40,791 bases of DNA from Bacteroidales bacterium. GTDB taxonomy: Bacteria > Bacteroidota > Bacteroidia > Bacteroidales > GWA2-32-17. The notes beneath the pieces are model-generated. The model was not told the origin of the DNA, searched no databases, and saw only the letters and a program-made list of their open reading frames with translations. The stretch spans positions 1 to 40,791 of the forward strand of contig JAOADU010000071.1 in the NCBI GenBank assembly GCA_026417155.1. Reading direction: 5' to 3'. Numbering within the stretch: the stretch's first letter is position 1; every line of letters begins with the position of its first letter. Positions 8,985-18,052 of this stretch are shown in pieces. The position numbers were made by a program, and so were the translations under genes.

Positions 8985-10903
8985 TTCTAAAACAACTACG
9001 GTGGAAAAAAGTATTTTCTTTCACCTTTGGTACATTAGTCTTTCTTTTTATAGTGTTGCTATTTATTAAAAACAGCATATTTCAATATATTGTCAGAACC
9101 AAAGTAGAAGAATTTAATAAAGAACACATAAGTCAAATACACGTTGAAGATTTTATTTTAAAAGGGTTTAATACTGTATCATTCAAAAATTTTACTATCA
9201 TTCAGAATAGCGATACCACGATAAATATTGATACTATATCCATACATTTCAGTTTTTGGAAAGCATTGATTGGCGATATTAGCATTAAAAAAATATATGC
9301 AAATAATTTATTGTTTAATTTTACTTTTAGCGATACAAGCGATTCATTTTCTTTATTGCTTCGAAAAAAACACATAGAATTCAACGATACGATTCAACAA
9401 CCAGACGAACCAAATATAAAGAAAAAAGCCCATTTTTTATTTCATATGCTTTTTAATCTACTGCCCGAAGAAGGTAATATATTAAACACTTTTATTTGCA
9501 TTACTCGCCAAAACAACAATAAGATAAACATTCAGATACCTTTTATTGCCATTAAAAATTATTTATTAAAAACTCCTATTTTCATTAACGACAATAAAAA
9601 TAAACAAAGCATAAAAGCCGCTTGTGCTATAAATAAAGAAACGCAATTCCTGACAGTAAAATGCATTCAAGAATACAAGAAAAACGAATATTTTCCGGGC
9701 TTTTCGGATATTCAATTAAAATTTCATTTCGATACAGCTTTCTTTAATATTAAGTGCACCACCATCAATGATATTTTAAGTTTAACGGGACAAGGAAATT
9801 TAACTAACTTTGTTCTTCACCAACCTTCATTGTCCACATCGGAAGTTGTATTTAATACAATTTCATCAAATTTTAAAATTTATATAGATAACCATTTTGC
9901 ACTACTCGATAGTTCTACCTCTATATCATTAGGCTTATTAAATTTTCATCCTTATATCAAATATACTACATCTCCCGAAAAAGAAATAGAAATAAAAATT
10001 AATGAGCCCGCAATTGATGCCCAAAACTTTTTTTCTTCGTTGCCCGAAGGTTTGTTTCCCAATACCAACAATATTAAAGCTAAGGGAACATTAAGCTATA
10101 AGTTACATTTTCAGTTAAATTTTAATCGTATAGATTCATTGGTTCTTATTTCTGAATTACAACCACATAAGTTTAAAATTATTTCTTACGGAAAGTTAAA
10201 TCTTGCACAAATTGATTCGGATTTTATTCATACTGTTTACGAAAAAGGAGAACCTGTTGAAACAATTTTCATCAGCTATTCCAATCCGAATTATATTCCA
10301 TTGTCTCGCATATCGCCTTATTTACGCAATGCCTTGCTTTGCACCGAAGATGGAGGATTTTATTGGCATCGCGGATTTTTACCCGATGCATTTCGAGAAG
10401 CCATGATTGAAAACATCAAAAGAAAACGCTTTGCACGTGGTGGAAGCACTATCACAATGCAGTTAGTAAAAAATTTGTATCTAAATCGCTACAAAGTAAT
10501 ATCGCGAAAACTCGAAGAAATGCTTATTGTTTGGCTTATCGAAAACCTGAGATTAGCATCAAAAGATAGGTTATTTGAAATTTATTTAAATATTATAGAA
10601 TTTGGTCCGGGAATATATGGTATTGCCAAAGGAACATCGTTTTATTTTAACAAATTGCCTCATGAGCTTACATTGCCCGAAGCTATTTTTTTAGCCTCTA
10701 TCGTACCTAAACCGAAACGTTTTGCAGCTTCATTCGATTCTACCGGCACATTAAAGCCCGATGTTCAAGATTTTATGAACTTTGTTGCAAAAAAAATGTA
10801 CGAAAAACAAATGATCAGCGAACAAGAATGGAACCAATTTGAACCACATATAACATTAAAAGGTAAAGCTAAAGATTTCATAAGCTCACCAAGCAATAAT
10901 TAG
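8981..10903 (+). CDS. AsmA-like/GT51 transglycosylase-domain membrane protein
   Basis: A 640-residue protein with one N-terminal membrane segment (FTFGTLVFLFIVLLFI), a long beta-rich region (about 35-420) that resembles AsmA-type envelope proteins, and a C-terminal GT51 glycosyltransferase domain (about 430-600). The GT51 motifs are LLCTEDGGFYWHRGF with the catalytic Glu, RGGSTITMQLVKNLY, EIYLNIIEFGPGIYGI and AIFLASIVPKP. There is no transpeptidase domain. It likely polymerises peptidoglycan in the periplasm, with the extended N-terminal part reaching toward the outer membrane or organising a complex; that part is inference. It overlaps hldD by 4 nt (ATGA). Its TAG stop abuts the stop of the convergent porin gene with no spacer. 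Confidence 0.85.
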   Translation: MILKQLRWKKVFSFTFGTLVFLFIVLLFIKNSIFQYIVRTKVEEFNKEHISQIHVEDFILKGFNTVSFKNFTIIQNSDTTINIDTISIHFSFWKALIGDISIKKIYANNLLFNFTFSDTSDSFSLLLRKKHIEFNDTIQQPDEPNIKKKAHFLFHMLFNLLPEEGNILNTFICITRQNNNKINIQIPFIAIKNYLLKTPIFINDNKNKQSIKAACAINKETQFLTVKCIQEYKKNEYFPGFSDIQLKFHFDTAFFNIKCTTINDILSLTGQGNLTNFVLHQPSLSTSEVVFNTISSNFKIYIDNHFALLDSSTSISLGLLNFHPYIKYTTSPEKEIEIKINEPAIDAQNFFSSLPEGLFPNTNNIKAKGTLSYKLHFQLNFNRIDSLVLISELQPHKFKIISYGKLNLAQIDSDFIHTVYEKGEPVETIFISYSNPNYIPLSRISPYLRNALLCTEDGGFYWHRGFLPDAFREAMIENIKRKRFARGGSTITMQLVKNLYLNRYKVISRKLEEMLIVWLIENLRLASKDRLFEIYLNIIEFGPGIYGIAKGTSFYFNKLPHELTLPEAIFLASIVPKPKRFAASFDSTGTLKPDVQDFMNFVAKKMYEKQMISEQEWNQFEPHITLKGKAKDFISSPSNN

Positions 10904-11992
10904 CTAATAGCTTTTTTCTAACCGTAACAATAGTCTCAAATTTACTGTAAATGCATTTTCTAATCTTCTTCCTGTTCCAGAGGGATTAATAATATATTGA
11001 ATATCGGGCTGAATGAAAATATATTTTCCTATGTTACGGTAATAATTTAGTTCTACGACGGTTTCTTCTAAATATTTTCTTTTATCTCCTGCGTGAGCAA
11101 TACCAAGCGAAAACTGACTTGTATTTTCTTTTTTACACAATTCTAATGTTATACCTCCACCAACATAATAATTATGATAATGATGAACATGAAGGCTTTT
11201 ACTCAATTGTGAAAATAACGATAAATGATATTTCTCATTCTTAAATAAATCTTTGTAAATAATTGAATAAAAACCTTGGTGAGCTTTTAAATCGAGAGAA
11301 GAATCTATATCAGATTTTTTTCCACTGTGATAATAACTTCCCATTTTAAAATGAATGTTTTCCCAGTATTTCGCAGCTTCACCAATAACAAAATAACCAT
11401 CATTAAGTTGAATTGCAGTGCTTAACCTATTGCTTATTTTATGATCAGGAAAACCATCGTAGATGCCAAGTTTTAGAAAGAATTTGTTCTTAAATTCTTT
11501 AATAAAATTTGCTCCTAACGTAGTGAGTGGATATACAGATACAGGAGTATTATGAGTAATATGCGACGGAATACCAAACGATGAATTAAGCAAATACTGA
11601 GCATTTTCGCACATTACAAATTGTTCGTTCATGTTTAAAATCCCTATTTCACCCTTAAACTTTTTTGATTCAACAAAAAAATAACTTTCAAAAATAAACC
11701 ACCCCACATCAGCATCAATATTCGACATTACGTGCATATCGCCAATTAACTCCTCCGATGGCGATTTCCCAAAAGAATAACACATCGAACCTTTAAAACC
11801 AAACTTTCCATATCGAATATTCGGATCAAATGCTAATAATCCCTTATAAACTGTACCACGTTTAATTCCCCCCGATATGTTATTTACTATATCATTCCAC
11901 GATTCAAGGGCAAAACCATATTTTAAAGTATCGCCTGCAACTACAACATTAGAAAATAATATCAACCATAAAATAAATTGATATCCTTTCAT
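10904..11992 (-). CDS. OprB-family carbohydrate-selective porin
   Basis: A 362-residue outer-membrane beta-barrel protein with a signal peptide (MKGYQFILWLILFSNVVVAG). The layout of alternating aromatic strands, the FVMCENAQYLLNSSFGIP segment, YPLTTLGANF and the C-terminal run FIQPDIQYIINPSG followed by a strand rich in Leu/Arg match the OprB porin family, which passes sugars through the outer membrane. A TTTG-N19-TTTCTTTG promoter lies just upstream. The stop codon is packed directly against that of the upstream convergent gene. Confidence 0.85.
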   Translation of the reverse strand: MKGYQFILWLILFSNVVVAGDTLKYGFALESWNDIVNNISGGIKRGTVYKGLLAFDPNIRYGKFGFKGSMCYSFGKSPSEELIGDMHVMSNIDADVGWFIFESYFFVESKKFKGEIGILNMNEQFVMCENAQYLLNSSFGIPSHITHNTPVSVYPLTTLGANFIKEFKNKFFLKLGIYDGFPDHKISNRLSTAIQLNDGYFVIGEAAKYWENIHFKMGSYYHSGKKSDIDSSLDLKAHQGFYSIIYKDLFKNEKYHLSLFSQLSKSLHVHHYHNYYVGGGITLELCKKENTSQFSLGIAHAGDKRKYLEETVVELNYYRNIGKYIFIQPDIQYIINPSGTGRRLENAFTVNLRLLLRLEKSY

Positions 11993-12015
11993 CGCGAAAA
12001 AAAATTTTATGTATG

Positions 12016-12046
12016 CAAAGAAAATGAATTACATTAGAGAAGCAAA
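12016..12046 (-). promoter_or_regulatory. Promoter of porin gene (TTTG-N19-TTTCTTTG)
   Basis: On the minus strand a -33 TTTG (12043-12046) and a -7 TTTCTTTG (12016-12023) are separated by 19 nt, the standard Bacteroidetes spacing. The -7 element has one mismatch to TAnnTTTG. The ATG is 23 nt downstream. Confidence 0.6.
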
Positions 12047-12075
12047 TAACGAATTATAGCGAATTATTAATTTCA

Positions 12076-12097
12076 AATTAACAAATTCTTGTTAATT
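12076..12097. repeat. 9-bp inverted repeat hairpin, nested in a wider one
   Basis: AATTAACAA-ATTC-TTGTTAATT forms a perfect 9-bp stem with a 4-nt loop. An outer pair, GCGAATTA (about 12059-12066) and TAATTCGC (12093-12100), overlaps it and would form an alternative stem. It lies between the ferritin-like gene stop and the porin promoter, both on the minus strand. There is no T-run on the minus-strand 3' side, so an operator or attenuator is as likely as a terminator. Confidence 0.5.
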
Positions 12098-12145
12098 CGC
12101 AATTTTGCTATTTTTTTACAAATATGTAAAGAATGTTATATTTTG

Positions 12146-12601
12146 TTAATTCTCTCTTAATATAACTTCATCGTATTCTATTTCGAACATAAGCTTATGT
12201 TTCGACTCTTCTTGAGCTAAATTAAGAAACAATTGTACCAGCTCTGGATTTGATGTTTGATGAGCAAGCTTAGTGTACAAACGAAAAGCTGCTTTTTCTC
12301 TTTTCATGGCTAATATTAAAGCTTCCTGATAAGTCATATCGGGTTTGGGCTCGGTTCGTTCTACATATTCCGAGATATTCAATTCCTTAACTTTTTCTTG
12401 CCCTATATTAAAAATTTTTTCTTCTTTTATTTTAGTTAGCTTTGCTTTATGTTTTATTTCTTCTTCAACAAATCGAAGAAATGTTTGTTTCATGTCTTGG
12501 CTCAGAGCCTGATGAGATAATTCCTTATAAAAGTCAATAGATTTTTGCTCCATTTCGATAGCAAAATCTAAAACATCGTCGATACTATTAAACTCTTTCA
12601 T
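12146..12601 (-). CDS. Ferritin-like/rubrerythrin-type diiron protein
   Basis: A 151-residue all-helical protein with two repeats of the ferritin-like pattern: Glu in the first helix (IEMEQKSIDFY), ExxH in the second (EEEIKHKAKL), then Glu in the third (MKREKAAFRLY) and ExxH in the fourth (EESKHKLMF). These are the carboxylate and His ligands of a diiron site. It lacks a C-terminal rubredoxin domain, so it is a stand-alone erythrin-like protein rather than a full rubrerythrin. Such proteins reduce peroxide or handle iron in anaerobes. Its ATG overlaps the end of the GltD/NuoG fusion by 14 nt, so it is co-translated with that redox complex. A link to FeS cluster protection or electron supply is inference. 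Confidence 0.85.
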   Translation of the reverse strand: MKEFNSIDDVLDFAIEMEQKSIDFYKELSHQALSQDMKQTFLRFVEEEIKHKAKLTKIKEEKIFNIGQEKVKELNISEYVERTEPKPDMTYQEALILAMKREKAAFRLYTKLAHQTSNPELVQLFLNLAQEESKHKLMFEIEYDEVILREN

Positions 12602-15600
12602 ATTGTTTCTGTTTTTTTAATTTTTGTTCAAAATAGTTTTCAAAACGAAAACTGATATTATCGCAACCATCATAGAAATATCTAATATCATTATCGTTTG
12701 TTGTATATCTAAATATAGGCTGCGGCAATTGATTTAAACTCGAAAATTGTTGTGTATATTCAAACGATACATCTTTAATTGAATGCAGATGATTGATATT
12801 GAATAGTTTTAAAATAGAAAGCAACTGTCCAATGTTGCAAAACTCAAATGGTGGATTCATTGCTCGTTCAAAATTTAATATCTCACGTTGCATATTGGTA
12901 AATGAGCCTCCTGTTTCGTATGGTAGTGATGCAGGAAGAATTAAATTTGCCATTTGTGCCGTTTCGGTCATAAAATAATCTTGAACCAAAATAAATGATG
13001 CATCGCCAAGCCATTTTTGAATTTTAGCTTTATCTATTGCTGAGCCTATGGGATCTTCACCAAAAATAAACCATTTTTTAATTTGATTCTGTGAAATTTT
13101 ATTTATTAACGATGTATCATTTAATGCAACTATTTTGTTGAAAGAATCGGTGCCTTCAACAAATCCCAGTGTAAATAATCCTTCGGAATTATTCTTTTCT
13201 TTTAGTGCAATAATTCCTGCTCCGTTTTTACCAAGTTTTCCAGTTATTATAGCTAGATGTCTAAGCTCAAGTGATGTATTAGAAGAAATATATTTTTCAG
13301 AGAAAATAATAACAGAGTTATGCTTTTCATTATAATCCTTAGCAAAATTTTCGACAGTTTCAGCATTGACACCAGCTTCATCGAGTAATTGCTGATAATT
13401 TTCCTTTAAAATATTGTCTTTATATATTCTAAAACTATCACTGGCAAACTGATTAATATACAATTGATTTTGAAGATTATGAGCAATTAAATAATGATTT
13501 ACTGCCTTTATAAAATGATAATACGAGCGAATTCGTATCGTTTCATTAACCTTATGATTTAAGCGATTATGTTTCTGTGTAGTAATTTGAATAATAGGAA
13601 TTTGATTATTATACTGATGATTAAATAGTACATAACCAACTACTGGATGATCGTAATTTATTTCAGTCCCAACGATATAAATATGTGAAACCTTGTTCAA
13701 GTCATTTATTGGAACCGTGTAAAAACTATTTTCTGCATATCCATTACCTCTACCTAAATAAGCAAAGCTTCCCTTATAGCTGCCATGTACTGCTTTTTCG
13801 GATAACTTTCGAATTAGGTACATTTCTTCGTTCGATAGCCTTGCACCAGCAAAAAATGCTATTTCTTGTCCATTACTATTGGATAGTTGTTGATGAATAA
13901 TGCTAAAAGCTTCTTCAAACGTTACTTCTTTCCACAAACCGTTTTCTTTCCACAATGGTTTTGTAATGCGTTCATTACTGTTAATATAACTATATCCAAA
14001 TTTAGCTTTTGCACAAATGTTTGTATCCTTATTTACTAGACCATGGCTACCCGTAACTTGCCAAACAAAGCGCTTTTTAACGTGATAATTTATTTCACAA
14101 CCTACTGAGCAATAATTACAAATGCTTGTAATGCTGTTAGTTTTTACTGGTCCAGGTTTAAATGTAACATTTTCAGATATTGCAGCTGTTGGACAGGTAG
14201 AAATGCATAAGCCACAAGATTCACATTCTGTTTCAAGCAGCGAATTGCCCATGCTAGGTGCTACATACGTTTCAAACCCTCTATTTATCAATCCAAGTGC
14301 ATAAGCTCCAACTACTTCGTTGCATATACGGATACAACGAGCACATAAAATACATTTATTGTTATCTATTTCAATAAATGGATGGTCGAAACGAATGTTG
14401 TATTGCTTAAATTCACCTTTAAGATTTTCTTGAGTTGCCTGATAAGTAGTTGCATGTTTTTTAAGTTCACAGGTATAATACTCTACGCATCCGCATTCGA
14501 GACAACGCGATGCCTCTTGTTTTGCCACTTCTTCGTTTTCATATCCCAACTCTACTTCATTAAAATTAATACGTTCGTGCTCGGGCAGGGTTGGCATCTC
14601 ATGCCTTTTCTGAAAAATATATTTTCCTTTATAATCGCTTGGTAACTGTTTCTTAAAATTATCACGCTTACTTATGAACTCATAAGGTTCTGCCTTTATT
14701 TCCTGACCGGTTAAAAACTGATGACAGCTTAATGCAGCCCGGCAAGCTTGTGCAATAGCTTCTATAACAGTAGCAGGACCTTTAACGGCATCGCCACAAG
14801 CAAAAATATTAGGTATTCCTGTTTGTAATGTAACTGGGTTTACATCTAAATCGCCCCATTTATTCAGAGCTAATTTTCCATTCGTCGAATGTTGATTTAT
14901 TTCTTCGATAAAAGGTGCTACTGTTTTTTGTCCTATAGCTGCAAGTATATAATCGACCTTTATATCAAAATCGCTTCCTTCAACAGGAACAGGACGACGA
15001 CGGCCAGATGAGTCTGGCTCGCCCAACTCCATTCGTAAACATGTTATCGATTTTACTTTACCCGATTCATCTTTATTTATTTTTTTGGGAGCAGTTAAAA
15101 ACATGTATTCTACACCCTCAAGTTTCGATTCGTGTATTTCAATTGGATTAGCAGGCATTTCTTTTTCGGTTCGACGATAAAGCACGTATACCTTATCGGC
15201 ATGGCAACGAATGGAAGTTCGGCAGCAATCCATAGCAGTATTTCCACCGCCAATAACGGCAACTGTTTTTCCTCTAAAATCGTATCGCTGACCTGTGATC
15301 TCCATATTTCTTAAAAATTCTACTCCTCCGAACACATTTTCGGCATCGTCGCCTTCGCAACCAACGGGAGTACTTCCTTGCGATCCTATAGCAAGAATAA
15401 TAGCATCGTATTTTTCTTTTAATTCATTATAGCTTAAATTTTCGCCTAACTTTTTATTGTAATGAATGTTCGATAATCCTAATTCTAATATTGCATTTAC
15501 TTCTTTATCAATTATTTCATTGGGCAAACGATATTCAGGAATACCATAGCGGAGCCACCCTCCAGCTTTAGGGTTTGCTTCAAAAATATCGCAATAATGT

Positions 15601-16253
15601 CCTTCTAATTGCAAGAACCACGCTGCCGATAATCCTCCAGGTCCGGCTCCTATAATCGCGACTTTCTTTCCTGTAGCAGGTTTAGGTTTTGCTACATATC
15701 GTTCTTTCGATTCAAGGTCTTTATCACTTGCAAATCGTTTCAAATAATCAATTCCAACACCTGCACCTTCTTCAAGGAGGTTTCTACGACAGGCTACTTC
15801 ACAAGGTCTTACACATACACGACCACAAATAGCTGGCAAAGGATTTACTTCCTTAATTAATGCAACTGCCTCGCTATATAAACCCTTCTCAATGAGTGAT
15901 AAATAACCTTGTACATCAACACCAGCAGGACATGTTAGTTTACAAGGAGCGACACAATCGGCATAATGGTTGCTTACTAATAAATCGAGGGCTGTTTTGC
16001 GGGCTTGAAATATTTTTTCGTTGTCGGTAATAATTTTCATTCCTTCTGTTATTTTAGTAGAACATGAAGGCTGTAGCCCTCTCATACCTTCTATTTCCAC
16101 TACACAAACATAACACGAAGTATATGGTTCTAATCTAGGATCATGACAAAGTGTTGGTATATCAATTCCATGCCGTTGTGCCAATTCTAAAACAGATTCG
16201 CCTGAATATCCTACTACAGGCTGACCATTTAATATAACGTTTATTTGATTCAT
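12588..16253 (-). CDS. GltD-NuoG fusion, catalytic-like subunit of a NuoEF-linked redox complex
   Basis: About 1221 residues. Domains in order: a NuoG-type [2Fe-2S] domain (Cys 36, 47, 50, 64); a GltD/DPD-type FeS helical domain (CVAPCKLTCP, ICGRVCVRPCEVAC, about 100-160); an FAD site (GAGPGG, about 202); an NADPH site (GGGNTAMD, about 338) with YRRTEKEMP; a second FAD motif (IFACGDA); a Cys-rich linker (CLECGC); two [4Fe-4S] motifs (CILCARCIRIC, CESCGLCISTCP); and a molybdopterin-oxidoreductase-like domain (CNYCSVGC, about 710 onward). The last domain lacks the Cys/Sec-His expected in formate dehydrogenase and lacks the C-terminal cofactor-binding domain. The layout resembles a fusion of SfrB and SfrA of NADPH oxidoreductases. 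Start: the track uses TTG (16262); the ATG at 16253 is preferred. It lies 11 nt after nuoF and probably exchanges electrons between NADPH, NADH and ferredoxin. Confidence 0.82.
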   Translation of the reverse strand: MNQINVILNGQPVVGYSGESVLELAQRHGIDIPTLCHDPRLEPYTSCYVCVVEIEGMRGLQPSCSTKITEGMKIITDNEKIFQARKTALDLLVSNHYADCVAPCKLTCPAGVDVQGYLSLIEKGLYSEAVALIKEVNPLPAICGRVCVRPCEVACRRNLLEEGAGVGIDYLKRFASDKDLESKERYVAKPKPATGKKVAIIGAGPGGLSAAWFLQLEGHYCDIFEANPKAGGWLRYGIPEYRLPNEIIDKEVNAILELGLSNIHYNKKLGENLSYNELKEKYDAIILAIGSQGSTPVGCEGDDAENVFGGVEFLRNMEITGQRYDFRGKTVAVIGGGNTAMDCCRTSIRCHADKVYVLYRRTEKEMPANPIEIHESKLEGVEYMFLTAPKKINKDESGKVKSITCLRMELGEPDSSGRRRPVPVEGSDFDIKVDYILAAIGQKTVAPFIEEINQHSTNGKLALNKWGDLDVNPVTLQTGIPNIFACGDAVKGPATVIEAIAQACRAALSCHQFLTGQEIKAEPYEFISKRDNFKKQLPSDYKGKYIFQKRHEMPTLPEHERINFNEVELGYENEEVAKQEASRCLECGCVEYYTCELKKHATTYQATQENLKGEFKQYNIRFDHPFIEIDNNKCILCARCIRICNEVVGAYALGLINRGFETYVAPSMGNSLLETECESCGLCISTCPTAAISENVTFKPGPVKTNSITSICNYCSVGCEINYHVKKRFVWQVTGSHGLVNKDTNICAKAKFGYSYINSNERITKPLWKENGLWKEVTFEEAFSIIHQQLSNSNGQEIAFFAGARLSNEEMYLIRKLSEKAVHGSYKGSFAYLGRGNGYAENSFYTVPINDLNKVSHIYIVGTEINYDHPVVGYVLFNHQYNNQIPIIQITTQKHNRLNHKVNETIRIRSYYHFIKAVNHYLIAHNLQNQLYINQFASDSFRIYKDNILKENYQQLLDEAGVNAETVENFAKDYNEKHNSVIIFSEKYISSNTSLELRHLAIITGKLGKNGAGIIALKEKNNSEGLFTLGFVEGTDSFNKIVALNDTSLINKISQNQIKKWFIFGEDPIGSAIDKAKIQKWLGDASFILVQDYFMTETAQMANLILPASLPYETGGSFTNMQREILNFERAMNPPFEFCNIGQLLSILKLFNINHLHSIKDVSFEYTQQFSSLNQLPQPIFRYTTNDNDIRYFYDGCDNISFRFENYFEQKLKKQKQYERV

Positions 16254-16264
16254 AGATAGCAATT

Positions 16265-18043
16265 TTAAGATAAATTAATAGCTTCAAATTTACATTTGGT
16301 ATAACAAACACCGCATTTAATACAAATGTTTTGATCAATAAAATGTATTTGTTTTCTTTCGCCAGTTATTGCATTTACAGGGCAATTTTTAGCACAAACA
16401 GTACAACCTGTACATTTTTCTTCAATTACGGTATATGTGATTAATTTTTTACAACTTTTTGCTGGACACTTTTTATCGCGAATATGAGCTTCGTATTCAT
16501 GACGGAAGTATTTTATGGTTGTTAGAACAGGATTAGGAGCAGTTTGACCTAATCCGCACAATGAACTATCTTTTATTTGCTGAGATAAACTTTCTAAAAG
16601 TTCTATGTCACCTTCACTTCCCTCACCTTCACAAATTCGTGTAAGGATTTCCAACAGTCGTTTAGTTCCTATTCTACAGAAAGTGCATTTGCCGCACGAT
16701 TCCTTCTGAGTAAAATCGAGAAAAAATCGGGCAATGTCTACCATACAAGTCGTTTCGTCCATTACAACCATACCTCCAGAGCCCATAATTGCTCCCGTTG
16801 AAGTAATTGACTCATAATCAATTGGAATATCCGATAAATAATCGGGAATACATCCTCCCGATGGACCTCCCAATTGTACGGCTTTAAATTTCTTATTCTG
16901 TTGTATCCCACCTCCTAATTTAAATATTACATCATTGATAGATATTCCCATTGGAACTTCCACCAACCCACCTCTATTAATTTTTCCAGTTAATGCAAAA
17001 ACTTTTGTTCCTTTCGATTTTTCCGTACCATATTTATTGTATGATTCTGCACCATTCAATATAATGTACGGAACATTGGCATATGTTTCTACGTTGTTGA
17101 TGTTAGTAGGTTTTTTCCATAAGCCCGACACAGCAGGGAAAGGCGGTCTTTTCCGTGGCATTCCACGTTTACCTTCTACCGATGCCATTAGCGCTGTCTC
17201 TTCGCCACACACAAATGCACCTGCCCCTTCCTTAACATATATGTCAAAATTCCAACCTTGTTTTCCATAAATATTGTTTCCTAAATACCCCTTTTTTCTG
17301 GCTTGCTCGATGGCTATATTAAGTCGTTTAATTGCCAACGGATATTCTGCTCTGCAATAAATCACTCCCTCTGTTGCACCGATAGCATATGCAGCAATGG
17401 TCATTCCTTCTAATACCGAATGTGGATCGCCTTCCAATAAACTACGATCCATGAATGCGCCGGGGTCTCCCTCATCGGCATTACAAATTACATATTTCTG
17501 CTCCGATTTGCTTTGATAAGCAAATTTCCACTTCATCCCAGTAGGGAAACCTCCACCTCCGCGTCCTCTTAAACCGCTGTCTATGATTGTTTGAATTACT
17601 TGTTCGGGTTGAATATTTTGATTAATCAATTTTTTAATCGCTTGATACCCTCCGTATTGTTCGTACTCTTCAATATCTTCTGGATTGATAATTCCGCAGT
17701 TTCTTAATGCTATTTTTACTTGATTTTTCCAATAACTATCGTCAGGATTTTCGAATAAATCTGTTTTTACAATATATTCTTTTACAGGTTCTTTGCCTTT
17801 TATGTGCTTTTCAATAATTTCAGTAATTTTTTGTTCATCAATTTCGCCATATAAATACGAACCGGTATCATCAATAACTTCTACTAATGGTTCGCGATAG
17901 CACATTCCTACGCATCCTGTTTTTGTAAGTTCAAACGTAAGTTTTTCATTGTGCTTTATTGCTTCTATTTTTTCATAAACTTTATTGGCTCCTGCAGCAA
18001 TACCACAGCTTGCAAGTCCAACAAGCACTTTTGTTGGTTTCAT
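16265..18043 (-). CDS. NuoF-like FMN/FeS subunit with extra ferredoxin domain (HydB/HndC type)
   Basis: A 592-residue NADH-binding flavoprotein subunit. It begins with a thioredoxin-like [2Fe-2S] domain (LASCGIAAGA, TGCVGMC), followed by the NuoF core: the NADH site GLRGRGGGGFPTG, the FMN site CNADEGDPGAFMDRS, GEETALMASVEGKRG, and the [4Fe-4S] motif ESCGKCTFCRIG. The C-terminus adds a two-cluster ferredoxin (CTGCTVCAKNCP, CIKCGVCYTKC). This is the arrangement found in the beta subunits of NAD-dependent bifurcating hydrogenases and formate dehydrogenases, not in respiratory complex I. It sits 9 nt after nuoE and 11 nt before the GltD-NuoG fusion, so a three-subunit soluble complex is likely. 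The intact FMN and NAD sites suggest the NADH end of the complex. Confidence 0.9.
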   Translation of the reverse strand: MKPTKVLVGLASCGIAAGANKVYEKIEAIKHNEKLTFELTKTGCVGMCYREPLVEVIDDTGSYLYGEIDEQKITEIIEKHIKGKEPVKEYIVKTDLFENPDDSYWKNQVKIALRNCGIINPEDIEEYEQYGGYQAIKKLINQNIQPEQVIQTIIDSGLRGRGGGGFPTGMKWKFAYQSKSEQKYVICNADEGDPGAFMDRSLLEGDPHSVLEGMTIAAYAIGATEGVIYCRAEYPLAIKRLNIAIEQARKKGYLGNNIYGKQGWNFDIYVKEGAGAFVCGEETALMASVEGKRGMPRKRPPFPAVSGLWKKPTNINNVETYANVPYIILNGAESYNKYGTEKSKGTKVFALTGKINRGGLVEVPMGISINDVIFKLGGGIQQNKKFKAVQLGGPSGGCIPDYLSDIPIDYESITSTGAIMGSGGMVVMDETTCMVDIARFFLDFTQKESCGKCTFCRIGTKRLLEILTRICEGEGSEGDIELLESLSQQIKDSSLCGLGQTAPNPVLTTIKYFRHEYEAHIRDKKCPAKSCKKLITYTVIEEKCTGCTVCAKNCPVNAITGERKQIHFIDQNICIKCGVCYTKCKFEAINLS

Positions 18044-18052
18044 ATTATTGAA

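Noticed and set aside
12115-12130. TTTACA/TGTAAA pair as a terminator for the ferritin-like gene
   Set aside because: On the minus strand it is followed by A-rich, not T-rich, sequence.
12793-15314. Several plus-strand ORFs of 60-87 codons opposite the GltD-NuoG fusion
   Set aside because: They are shadows of a strongly supported minus-strand gene with no recognisable domains.
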